Source: JBFEUI01 sp041547565
GTDB lineage: Bacteria > Pseudomonadota > Gammaproteobacteria > Thiohalomonadales > Thiohalomonadaceae
Length of the DNA: 6,989 nt
Assembly: GCA_041547565.1 (NCBI GenBank)
Contig: JBFEUI010000122.1
Span: 1 to 6,989, forward strand
Reading direction: 5' to 3'
The notes beneath the pieces were generated by a model. The model was given only the letters and a program-made list of their open reading frames with translations. It did not search any database and was not told where the DNA came from. The translations under genes were made by a program, and so were the position numbers. Below are positions 1-6,322 of this stretch, piece by piece. Position 1 is the first letter of the stretch, and every line of letters starts with the position of its first letter.

Positions 1-739
1 CCAGACGCCGGTGATCGCGCTTCTCCGCTTCCTCCAGCATATGCAGGTAGCGCCGGAGTTCCTTCTCGTTCGCCCAGGCCGTGCCGTAGATGCGCTGCAG
101 CATCTCGTTGTCGGAATTACCGCGCCAGTAGGCACCGGCCAGCTTCATCAGCTTGAAGGCCTTGAGCTTGCCGGTCGAGGGCACGTGGGGACCCCGGCAG
201 AGGTCGGTAAATTCGCCCTGCTTGTACAGTGACAGCACCTCGCCCCTGGGAATATCCTCGATGATCTGCGCCTTGTACTCCTCACCGATACCACGGAAAT
301 AGTCGATCGCCTCCTCGCGGGGCAACTCGGAGCGGGTCACGGCAAAGTCCTGCTTGGCCAGCTCCGCCATCTTCTTCTCGATCGCCTCGAGGTCTTCCGG
401 CGAGAAGCTCTCCTCGTAGGCAAAGTCGTAGTAGAAACCGTCCTCGATCACCGGGCCGATGGTCACCTGGGCCCGGGGGAACAGTTCCTTGACCGCCTGG
501 GCCAGCAGGTGGGCGGTGGAGTGGCGGATGATCTCCAGTCCCTCATCATCACGCTCGGTGACAATGGCCAGTTCGCTGTCCTGTTCGATGAGGTGAGAGG
601 TGTCGACCAGCTTGCCGTCGACCTTGCCGGCCAGGGCCGCCTTGGCCAGACCGGGGCCGATATCGGCCGCCACATCGTGTACGGTGACGGGATGGTCGAA
701 TTGGCGTTGGGAACCGTCGGGGAGTGTAACTGTAGGCAT
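1..739 (-). CDS. thrS: Threonyl-tRNA synthetase, N-terminal part (partial, runs off left edge)
   Basis: ThrRS charges tRNA-Thr with threonine in the cytoplasm. The visible 246 residues, read on the minus strand, start MPTVTLPDGSQ and align closely with the start of E. coli ThrRS. Residues 1 to about 62 form the TGS domain. The editing (N2) domain follows, with the HxxxH zinc-type motif H73-S-T-A-H77 and the later C181-R-G-P-H185, the residues that clear mischarged serine; GAYWRGNSDN and MLQRIYGTAW are further conserved blocks. The catalytic core and anticodon-binding domain lie beyond the left edge. I chose the ATG at 739: GGAAGGA (752-746) sits 6 nt upstream. The in-frame ATG at 745 abuts that Shine-Dalgarno sequence and is too close to use it. 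A tRNA-Thr anticodon-like hairpin directly upstream indicates translational autoregulation. In many proteobacteria infC-rpmI-rplT follow thrS, but that region is not visible here. Confidence 0.97.
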   Translation of the reverse strand, partial: MPTVTLPDGSQRQFDHPVTVHDVAADIGPGLAKAALAGKVDGKLVDTSHLIEQDSELAIVTERDDEGLEIIRHSTAHLLAQAVKELFPRAQVTIGPVIEDGFYYDFAYEESFSPEDLEAIEKKMAELAKQDFAVTRSELPREEAIDYFRGIGEEYKAQIIEDIPRGEVLSLYKQGEFTDLCRGPHVPSTGKLKAFKLMKLAGAYWRGNSDNEMLQRIYGTAWANEKELRRYLHMLEEAEKRDHRRL

Positions 740-745
740 TTTCAT

Positions 746-778
746 TCCTTCCCAGTGGTGATCCATACGAGAGACCAC
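746..778 (-). promoter_or_regulatory. thrS translational operator: tRNA-Thr anticodon-arm mimic plus Shine-Dalgarno
   Basis: Read on the minus strand, 778-772 (GTGGTCT) pairs with 764-758 (GGATCAC). This gives a 7-bp stem with two G-U pairs around a 7-nt loop CTCGTAT (771-765). The loop has the layout of an anticodon loop: U at the position before the triplet, then CGU (769-767), a threonine anticodon, then A. The Shine-Dalgarno GGAAGGA (752-746) begins 5 nt after the stem, so a bound synthetase would cover the ribosome site. In E. coli, ThrRS represses its own mRNA by binding such an anticodon-like hairpin about 30 nt before the start codon; here the CGU lies at -30 to -28. The structure is read from sequence; function is inferred by analogy. 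Confidence 0.75.
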
Positions 779-782
779 GTGA

Positions 783-817
783 CAAACAAAAAAGCACTGT
801 TAGCAAAACAGTGCTTT
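783..817 (-). terminator. Intrinsic terminator hairpin after the secreted-protein gene, or thrS leader hairpin
   Basis: A perfect 11-bp stem, AAAGCACTGTT (791-801) and AACAGTGCTTT (807-817), encloses a 5-nt loop. On the minus strand it is followed by TTTTTTGTTTG, counting the last three stem bases, which is the signature of Rho-independent termination. It lies about 100 nt past the stop codon of the secreted-protein gene and 52-78 nt before the thrS start. It could therefore end the upstream transcript, attenuate thrS, or be the counterpart of the second operator hairpin known in E. coli thrS. It is A/T-rich at both ends of the stem, so termination may be incomplete. A TAAAAT (824-819) upstream resembles a -10 element, but I found no matching -35. 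Confidence 0.6.
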
Positions 818-919
818 CATTTTAGACATTTAACGAGGCCGATTTGCTTCAAGCCACAATGGGGATGGACGATAACATACCCGTCTGTCACAGGTCAAAG
901 AAAACAACCACTTAGCACC

Positions 920-1726
920 TTACTGATAGATGTACTTCACCGTATAGAGTTTACCGTTGAAGTAGTACTCCCCGGGGTAGTACTGGCCGTTGCGGTACTG
1001 GATCTTGTAGTGAATGACCGTCTGCGAACCATCCGCCTTGGTAATGTAGATCTTGCCCTGGTGCAGGGTGCCGACCGGGTACCAGTGCCCGACGCCCTTT
1101 TCGGTACCGGCGGCCCCCCAGTTACCGCTCTGGTAACCGTACTGATCGGTAAACTGGCCACTGTACCCGGCCTCGTAGGCATCCTCGTAGGTACCGTCCG
1201 GTTTGAAATAGATATTGGTAAGGGTGTTGGCCGTAACATGGGCCCAGCGACCGGCAAACTTCCACACCAAGTATTCGATCCCCGACTCATTGCCGGTATA
1301 GCCGCCTGGCGGCGGTGCGGGTTTCACATAGGGCGGCCAGGCTTGCCGACCTTGCGCTACCGGCGGGGCGCCCCCGCCTTTTCGCGGCGGTTGGGCCACG
1401 CTCGGTCCCTTCGGCTCGGCGCGCCCGCGCTTGCACCGTGTCAACGAACCGTCCGGGTTGGTGATGGTCAATGCATCGCCCTGAAGGTTGAGCGGGTAGG
1501 AGACGATCTCCCCCTCCTCCTCCACCACCAGCGCGCCGAACATCAGCATGTAGTTCGAGACCTCGCCGTCAAAGCGCAACTGGCTGGCCGAGATAAACTG
1601 CAGGGCATGGTTCTGGTTGGCATGGACACAGGACCAGTGTCCCAACAGCCCCTCCCCGGCATAGACGGCGGTGTTAGCAAACAGAAAAAACAGCGTTACC
1701 AGACACCTTTTGGACCTGCCCTGCAT
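920..1726 (-). CDS. Secreted two-domain beta-rich protein of unknown function
   Basis: 268 residues; no family recognised. Residues 1-23 look like a Sec signal peptide (basic MQGRSKR, hydrophobic core, AVYA before G24), so the product is probably periplasmic or exported. It is not a lipoprotein by eye, as there is no lipobox Cys at the cleavage site. The mature chain has two related halves joined by a Gly/Pro/Lys-rich linker (about 101-148). The N half has GHW (29-31), then QG (82-83) and ITNPDGSLT (88-96). The C half has GRW (159-161), QG (223-224) and ITKADGSQT (228-236). This suggests a duplicated lipocalin-like or beta-sandwich domain. Only C33 and C98 remain in the mature protein and could form a disulfide within the first half. 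The C half is very Tyr/Gly-rich. Start chosen at 1726, with GAAGGGG about 7 nt upstream. The gene is transcribed divergently from suf, with no obvious functional link to it. I am confident it is a real gene; its function is unknown. Confidence 0.85.
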   Translation of the reverse strand: MQGRSKRCLVTLFFLFANTAVYAGEGLLGHWSCVHANQNHALQFISASQLRFDGEVSNYMLMFGALVVEEEGEIVSYPLNLQGDALTITNPDGSLTRCKRGRAEPKGPSVAQPPRKGGGAPPVAQGRQAWPPYVKPAPPPGGYTGNESGIEYLVWKFAGRWAHVTANTLTNIYFKPDGTYEDAYEAGYSGQFTDQYGYQSGNWGAAGTEKGVGHWYPVGTLHQGKIYITKADGSQTVIHYKIQYRNGQYYPGEYYFNGKLYTVKYIYQ

Positions 1727-1790
1727 TGGTCAACCCCTTCTGAACGTTTTGTTATGGTTGAGCGCCACCCGCATCCCGGCATTCACCCTA

Positions 1791-1821
1791 AGTATAGGGG
1801 GGTTATCACACGGTGTGTCTG
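1791..1821 (-). promoter_or_regulatory. Candidate promoter for the secreted-protein gene
   Basis: On the minus strand TATACT (1796-1791) matches five of six bases of the sigma70 -10 box. CAGACA (1821-1816) is a partial -35 with a long 19-bp spacer. The -10 lies inside the palindrome CCCTA-AGTA-TAGGG (1786-1799), which could be an operator. The distance to the start codon (about 65 nt) is reasonable. The -35 is weak, so the call is tentative. Confidence 0.3.
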
Positions 1822-1848
1822 TCTCCTAAGCCCCTACATATTTCCTGA

Positions 1849-1876
1849 TTGTTTTACTTGGTTTTTATTCTAGACT
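1849..1876 (+). promoter_or_regulatory. Candidate promoter for the suf operon
   Basis: TTGTTT (1849-1854) and TAGACT (1871-1876) are separated by 16 bp in an AT-rich stretch, unlike the GC-rich surroundings. This would give a transcript start near 1883 and a leader of about 50 nt before sufB. Each hexamer matches the sigma70 consensus at about four of six positions. I looked for IscR type 1 and type 2 sites and a Fur box and found no convincing match. Confidence 0.3.
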
Positions 1877-1886
1877 TGTAGATGTA

Positions 1887-1907
1887 GCGCCGATGCCGCA
1901 TCGGCGT
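1887..1907 (+). other. GC-rich hairpin in the suf leader
   Basis: CGCCGATG (1888-1895) and CATCGGCG (1899-1906) form a perfect 8-bp stem with a 3-nt loop CCG, extendable by one G-U pair (1887/1907). It ends 12 nt before the Shine-Dalgarno sequence of sufB and has no T tract, so it is not a simple terminator. It might stabilise the mRNA 5' end or affect translation. No known riboswitch pattern was recognised. Confidence 0.5.
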
Positions 1908-1919
1908 CCATGCCATACC

Positions 1920-1926
1920 GGAGGTG
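1920..1926 (+). promoter_or_regulatory. Ribosome binding site that fixes the sufB start
   Basis: GGAGGTG lies 8 nt before ATG at 1935. An in-frame ATG at 1893 would add 14 residues, but it lies within the leader hairpin and lacks any Shine-Dalgarno sequence. The 1935 start is therefore preferred. Confidence 0.8.
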
Positions 1927-1934
1927 TTTCAGGT

Positions 1935-3383
1935 ATGAATGCCAGTAAACAGGGCGTCAGCAGCCTCATCAGCCGGACCTACAAGCACGGTTTTGTCACC
2001 CCGATTGAGTCCGACACACTCCCCCCCGGCCTGAATGAGGACGTTATTCGCACCATTTCCAGTAAGAAGGGTGAACCCGATTTCATGACACAGTGGCGCC
2101 TGCAGGCCTATCGACACTGGCTGACGATGAAGGAACCACGCTGGTCCCATGTCCACTACCCCGGGATCGATTACCAGGCGATCAGCTACTTCTCCTCGCC
2201 CAAGGCAGGGAAAGCGCGCCCCAAAAGCCTCGATGAGGTCGACCCGGCCCTGCTGGAGACCTACAACAAGCTCGGCATCCCGCTCGAGGAACAGGAGCTG
2301 CTGGCCGGGGTGGCAGTCGATGCGGTGTTCGACAGTGTTTCGGTCGCCACCACCTTCAAGGAAAAGCTCGCGGAACTGGGCATCATCTTCTGCTCTTTTT
2401 CCGAGGCGGTAAAAAATCACCCCGATCTAATACAGCGTTACCTGGGCTCTGTCGTGCCGCCCGGCGACAATTTCTTTGCATCGCTCAACTCGGCGGTGTT
2501 CAGCGACGGTTCTTTTGTCTACGTGCCGCCGGGGGTGCACTGCCCGATGGAGCTGTCCACCTATTTTCGAATTAACGCCAGCAGCACCGGCCAGTTCGAA
2601 CGCACGCTGATCATCGCCGATAAAAATGCCTACGTCAGTTACCTGGAGGGGTGCACCGCACCGATGCGCGACGAGAACCAGCTGCATGCCGCGGTCGTCG
2701 AATTGATTGCACTGGACGGGGCGGAAATCAAATACTCCACCGTGCAGAACTGGTACCCGGGCGATGAACTGGGCCGGGGCGGCATATACAACTTTGTCAC
2801 CAAGCGCGGCGACTGCCGCGGCAACCGCTCCAAGATCAGCTGGACCCAGGTGGAGACCGGCTCGGTCATCACCTGGAAGTACCCCAGTTGTATCCTGCGC
2901 GGTGACCACAGCGTCGGGGAATTCTACTCGGTGGCGCTGACCAACAACCTGCAACAGGCCGATACCGGCACCAAGATGATCCATATCGGCAAAGAGACAC
3001 GCAGCACTATCATTTCCAAGGGGATCTCGGCCGGTCACGGCCAGAACGCCTACCGCGGTCTGGTGAAAATGCTTGGCTCCGCGGATAACGCCCGCAACTA
3101 CACCCAGTGCGACTCATTGCTGATCGGCGATCGCTGCGGCGCCCACACCTTCCCCTACATTGAGGTTAAAAATGCCAGTGCCAGGGCGGAACACGAGGCG
3201 ACCACCTCCAAGATCAGCGATGAGCAGCTGTTCTACCTGCGCCAGCGCGGCATCAGCGAGGAGGATGCGGTGTCGATGATCGTCAACGGATTTTGCAAGT
3301 CGGTATTCAAGGAGTTGCCCATGGAGTTTGCCGTTGAGGCGCAGAAGCTGCTGGCGGTCAGTCTGGAAGGGGCCATAGGCTAG
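1935..3383 (+). CDS. sufB: Fe-S cluster assembly scaffold protein SufB
   Basis: SufB is the main scaffold subunit of the cytoplasmic SufBC2D complex, on which Fe-S clusters are built with ATP hydrolysis by SufC. The product has 482 residues, close to E. coli SufB (495). The whole chain matches the family: an N-terminal helical part, a core beta-helix (PPGVHCPMELSTYFRIN around 198-214, YLEGCTAP around 236-243) and the conserved C-terminal block. C392 in TQCDSLLIG is the likely counterpart of E. coli Cys405, the sulfur-accepting residue. E421 in the E-H-E triplet (419-421) corresponds to Glu434, a proposed cluster ligand at the SufB-SufD interface. C401 in RCGAHTFPY is also conserved. Start at 1935 is set by GGAGGTG. 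It is the first gene of the operon, 14 nt from sufC. No regulator gene precedes it, unlike many suf loci. Confidence 0.98.
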   Translation: MNASKQGVSSLISRTYKHGFVTPIESDTLPPGLNEDVIRTISSKKGEPDFMTQWRLQAYRHWLTMKEPRWSHVHYPGIDYQAISYFSSPKAGKARPKSLDEVDPALLETYNKLGIPLEEQELLAGVAVDAVFDSVSVATTFKEKLAELGIIFCSFSEAVKNHPDLIQRYLGSVVPPGDNFFASLNSAVFSDGSFVYVPPGVHCPMELSTYFRINASSTGQFERTLIIADKNAYVSYLEGCTAPMRDENQLHAAVVELIALDGAEIKYSTVQNWYPGDELGRGGIYNFVTKRGDCRGNRSKISWTQVETGSVITWKYPSCILRGDHSVGEFYSVALTNNLQQADTGTKMIHIGKETRSTIISKGISAGHGQNAYRGLVKMLGSADNARNYTQCDSLLIGDRCGAHTFPYIEVKNASARAEHEATTSKISDEQLFYLRQRGISEEDAVSMIVNGFCKSVFKELPMEFAVEAQKLLAVSLEGAIG

Positions 3384-3397
3384 AGGAGACGGAACAC

Positions 3398-4165
3398 ATG
3401 CTATCGATCGAAAACCTTCACGGCGGCATCGAAGACAAGGGGATTCTGCACGGTATCGATCTTGCCATCGAGGCGGGAACGGTTCACGCCATCATGGGCC
3501 CCAATGGCTCGGGCAAGAGCACGCTGGCCCATATCCTGGCCGGGCACCCGGGCTATACCGTCACCGCGGGTCGCATCCGCTATGACGGCAGTGACCTGTT
3601 GGCCTTATCCGTCGAGGAGAGGGCCCGGGCCGGCCTGTTCCTGGCCTTCCAGTATCCGCTGGAGATCCCCGGCGTCAGCAACATCAACCTGCTCAAAACC
3701 GCATTGAATGCGCGGCGCAGGGCCCAGGGGGAGGAAGAGCTGGACGCCCTGGAATTCATTGAACTGGTCGAGTCTCGTATGGCGCTGGTCAACATGGAGC
3801 AGGAACTGCTCTACCGCTCGGTCAACGAGGGCTTCTCGGGCGGCGAGAAAAAGCGCAACGAAGTTTTGCAAATGGCCGTGCTGGAACCTCGCCTGGCGAT
3901 ACTCGACGAGACCGACTCGGGCCTGGATATCGATGCATTGAAGACGGTCGCCGAGGGCGTCAATCAGTTACGCTCACCCGAGCGTGCCTTCCTGCTGATC
4001 ACCCACTACCAGCGCCTGCTCGAGTACATCCGTCCCGACCATGTACACATCCTCCATGGCGGCCGGATTGTGCGCTCGGGCGATTACACCCTCGCCATCG
4101 AACTGGAAAAACATGGCTACAGCGCGATTGAAGCGGAATTTCAACACGGGCAGCACCATGCATGA
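3398..4165 (+). CDS. sufC: Fe-S assembly ATPase SufC
   Basis: SufC is the ABC-type ATPase of the SufBCD complex. It binds SufB and SufD and drives the conformational change needed for cluster assembly; it is soluble, not a transporter. Its 255 residues compare with 248 in E. coli. Visible motifs in order: Walker A GPNGSGKST (34-42), Q-loop FQYP with Q85, the ABC signature FSGGEKKRNE starting at F146, Walker B LAILDETDSGLD with D170 and E171, and the switch histidine H203 in LITHYQ. FSGGEKKRNE and DETDSGLD are typical of SufC rather than of transport ATPases. GAGGAG (3383-3388) precedes the ATG. The last 8 nt overlap the start of sufD (ATG at 4158 inside ATGCATGA), pointing to translational coupling. 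Confidence 0.98.
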   Translation: MLSIENLHGGIEDKGILHGIDLAIEAGTVHAIMGPNGSGKSTLAHILAGHPGYTVTAGRIRYDGSDLLALSVEERARAGLFLAFQYPLEIPGVSNINLLKTALNARRRAQGEEELDALEFIELVESRMALVNMEQELLYRSVNEGFSGGEKKRNEVLQMAVLEPRLAILDETDSGLDIDALKTVAEGVNQLRSPERAFLLITHYQRLLEYIRPDHVHILHGGRIVRSGDYTLAIELEKHGYSAIEAEFQHGQHHA

Positions 4166-5456
4166 AATCGCCGACACAGTAAACGACTACACCCGGCTGT
4201 TCGAGGAGACGATGCACAGCAGCGGTGCTCACGCCACAGAGACGCTGCGGCACCACCGTTACAGTGCGCTCAAGCGATTCAGGGCACTGGGTTTTCCTGA
4301 ACGCGGCGATGAGGCGTGGAAGTACACCAACGTGCAATCGATACTGCAGCAGCGTTTCAACCCCGCCCCGGCAACTGTACCTGTACCGCCAGAACTTACC
4401 GCCATCGAAGCACTGGCTGAACACCGCCTGGTATTCGTCAATGGCATCTACTCGCCCGCCTTATCAACGCCTCCCCAACAGATCCCGGGGCTGAAGGTGA
4501 CCAGCCTGTTCAACTACCTGCAGCAAAACACCCCGGACATCGCATCAGCGCACGGCAACGACATTAGTAATGGCTTTCAGGCGCTCAATGGTGCCTTTGT
4601 GTCGGGCGGTTGTGTCATCGAGCTTGAAGCCGGAATCCGGCTGGACGGTTCGCTGGAGCTGCTGTTCTTCACTGGCGATAACACACTGGCGCTGATGTCG
4701 AACCCCCGGAACCTGATCCTGCTCGGCGAAGCCAGTCAATGCACCCTCATTGAACGCTATATCGGCCTGCCGCAGGCCCGTTACCTGGACAACCCGGTCA
4801 ACCAGATCCAGCTCGCACAAGGTGCCCAACTGACGCACGTGAGGATCAAGCAGCCATCGAACCGCGGTTTTTATATCGGACACAGCACGGCCAAGTTAGC
4901 GGCACACAGCCGTTATGCGCAATACGGCTATACCTTTGGCGGCCTGCTGAGCAGGGATGACAGCCACATCGAATTCTCCGGTCCGGGCGCCAGCGCAGAA
5001 ATGCGGGGGCTGGCACTGCTCAGTGAACGCCAACATGCCGATACGCACATACGTATCGATCACCACGCCACCGATTGCACCAGTCGCCAATCGTTCAGGA
5101 ACATTGTCGACCAGCACTCTCGCGCCGTGTTTACCGGCCGGGTGGTCATTCACCACGGTGCACAGCGCAGTGACGCATCACAGGCCTGCCACGCCCTGCT
5201 CCTGTCCCGGCAGGCCGAGGCGGACAGCCGTCCGCAGCTGGAGATCTATGCCGATAACGTCAAGTGCGCCCACGGCGCCACGACCGGCTATCTCGATCAA
5301 GATGCCCTGTTCTATCTCTGCAGCCGTGGCATACCCCACGCCCAGGCAGAACAATTACTCATCGAGGCCTTCGCCAAGGAACAGTTGGGCGCCGTCGCGG
5401 AGATACCGATGCTGAGCGTCTACCTTGAACGACTCATGACCCGGAACCGGCATTGA
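4158..5456 (+). CDS. sufD: Fe-S cluster assembly protein SufD
   Basis: SufD is the SufB paralogue that pairs with it in SufBC2D and helps iron entry and cluster formation. The 432 residues are close to E. coli SufD (423). Family marks: DEAWKYTNV (51-59) near the N terminus, the repetitive beta-helix core, YAQYGYTFGG (253-262), and the C-terminal LEIYADNVKCAHGATTG. The His in that motif, H372, corresponds to E. coli His360, the proposed cluster or iron ligand facing the SufB cysteine. I chose ATG 4158, which overlaps the end of sufC by 8 nt; its Shine-Dalgarno is poor, consistent with coupling to sufC translation. In-frame upstream starts lie deep in sufC and are rejected. The C terminus is intact, and the next gene is sufU, 8 nt away, with no sufS between. 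Confidence 0.96.
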   Translation: MHEIADTVNDYTRLFEETMHSSGAHATETLRHHRYSALKRFRALGFPERGDEAWKYTNVQSILQQRFNPAPATVPVPPELTAIEALAEHRLVFVNGIYSPALSTPPQQIPGLKVTSLFNYLQQNTPDIASAHGNDISNGFQALNGAFVSGGCVIELEAGIRLDGSLELLFFTGDNTLALMSNPRNLILLGEASQCTLIERYIGLPQARYLDNPVNQIQLAQGAQLTHVRIKQPSNRGFYIGHSTAKLAAHSRYAQYGYTFGGLLSRDDSHIEFSGPGASAEMRGLALLSERQHADTHIRIDHHATDCTSRQSFRNIVDQHSRAVFTGRVVIHHGAQRSDASQACHALLLSRQAEADSRPQLEIYADNVKCAHGATTGYLDQDALFYLCSRGIPHAQAEQLLIEAFAKEQLGAVAEIPMLSVYLERLMTRNRH

Positions 5457-5464
5457 GGTGAAGT

Positions 5465-5959
5465 ATGTTCGAGTTGCGTGAACTCTATGAAGAGATGATC
5501 CTCGACCACAACCGCAATCCGCGAAATTTCCAGCGGCGGCCAACGGGGGCGAACCACCAGGCCCATGGCAATAATCCGATCTGCGGTGACGAGTTCACCC
5601 TCTACCTGACGGTGCACAACGGCGTGATCGTCGAAACGGGTTTTGAGGGGGTGGGCTGTGCGGTATCGACCGCCTCCGCCTCCCTGTTAACGGACATCAT
5701 CAAGGGCAAGCGCGTAGAGGAGGCCGAGGCCCTGTTTCACACTATACAGCACATGCTTACCGATAAGGCGCGCAACCATGAGGCTGAAAAACAGGCGGGC
5801 AAGCTGAAAGTGTTGGCCGGTGTCCGTGACTTTCCGATGCGGGTGAAGTGCGCCGCCCTGCCGTGGCACATCCTGCATGCTGCGGTCAATCAAGAGAGCG
5901 AAACCGTTACCACCGAAGCACCACCGCAATCCCACGAGTGCGCAACGGACAGGGGTTGA
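5465..5959 (+). CDS. sufU: SufU-type Fe-S assembly sulfurtransferase/scaffold (IscU/NifU-like fold)
   Basis: SufU proteins accept sulfur from the cysteine desulfurase SufS by a zinc-dependent exchange and pass it to SufBCD. The product has 164 residues; B. subtilis SufU is about 147. The opening MFELRELYEEMILDHNRNPRNF is a SufU signature. The zinc ligands expected for SufU are present: C40 and D42 in NPICGDEF, C65 in GVGCAVS, and C129 in RVKCAALPW. The stretch between the second and third Cys is long, as in SufU, and the His that precedes the last Cys in IscU is replaced by Lys, so this is SufU rather than IscU. Residues from about 142 on form a polar, probably disordered tail with an extra Cys. 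GAGGTG (5455-5460) overlaps the sufD stop codon. The usual partner SufS is not encoded nearby. Confidence 0.93.
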   Translation: MFELRELYEEMILDHNRNPRNFQRRPTGANHQAHGNNPICGDEFTLYLTVHNGVIVETGFEGVGCAVSTASASLLTDIIKGKRVEEAEALFHTIQHMLTDKARNHEAEKQAGKLKVLAGVRDFPMRVKCAALPWHILHAAVNQESETVTTEAPPQSHECATDRG

Positions 5960-5961
5960 AA

Positions 5962-6303
5962 ATGTTCGGGGTATTTAACAAGGATGAATACGTGGACATT
6001 GACCGGCTCAAACGCAAGGTCATCCAGGCACTGCGCACGATACGCGACCCGGAACTGCCGACCAATATCTACGACCTCGGGCTCATCTACGCCATCCACA
6101 TCACGCTGGAGGGTGAGGTGTCGATTGTAATGACACTGACCACCCCCGCCTGCCCCGTCGCACAAAACTTCCCGGAACAGGTCTCGGCCACGGTCAGTGC
6201 GGTCAACGGGGTCAGCGACTGCGACATCAAACTGGTGTGGGAGCCGAAGTGGACACCGGAACGCATGTCACAGCTGGCCAAGGTCCAGCTCGATATGTTC
6301 TAG
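5962..6303 (+). CDS. sufT: SufT-like Fe-S maturation factor (MIP18/DUF59 family)
   Basis: SufT-type MIP18-family proteins are auxiliary factors that help mature Fe-S proteins; they are often found at the end of suf operons. The 113 residues cover one DUF59 domain. The family DPE motif is at 29-31 (RDPELP), followed by IYDLGLIY (36-43). The conserved reactive cysteine C64 lies in MTLTTPACPVAQ, and the C terminus carries the WEPKWTPERMSQLAK block. A second cysteine is C87. ATG 5962 follows the sufU stop after 2 nt, with AGGGG (5951-5955) 6 nt upstream inside the end of sufU. The longer in-frame start at 5848 lies within sufU and lacks support. PaaD-like proteins share the fold, but the suf context favours SufT. 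Confidence 0.9.
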   Translation: MFGVFNKDEYVDIDRLKRKVIQALRTIRDPELPTNIYDLGLIYAIHITLEGEVSIVMTLTTPACPVAQNFPEQVSATVSAVNGVSDCDIKLVWEPKWTPERMSQLAKVQLDMF

Positions 6304-6322
6304 CAGAGCGGAGACAAGACTG

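Noticed and set aside
740..745. thrS start two codons earlier (MKMP)
   Set aside because: That ATG touches the Shine-Dalgarno sequence; the next ATG at 739 has normal spacing and matches the E. coli N terminus.
509..1873. Long plus-strand open frame (454 codons) opposite thrS and the secreted-protein gene
   Set aside because: It runs antisense across the thrS start, the hairpin and the whole secreted-protein gene. Its product shows no coherent domain, and both minus-strand genes have good starts, a signal peptide or family motifs.
1893..1934. Upstream in-frame start for sufB (14 extra residues)
   Set aside because: The ATG at 1893 is inside the leader hairpin and has no Shine-Dalgarno sequence; ATG 1935 has GGAGGTG at 8 nt.
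1727..1934. IscR, SufR or Fur binding site upstream of sufB
   Set aside because: I checked the CCnnAn7TnnGG-type and type 1 IscR patterns, CAAC-N6-GTTG and GATAAT repeats by eye; none fits well enough to report.
1929..3038. Minus-strand open frames opposite sufB
   Set aside because: They are shadows of a strongly conserved sufB reading frame, with no recognisable family and no operon logic.
5437..5480. Possible remnant of sufS between sufD and sufU
   Set aside because: Only 8 nt separate the two genes, both ends are intact, and no PLP-lysine or desulfurase motif occurs in any frame nearby.
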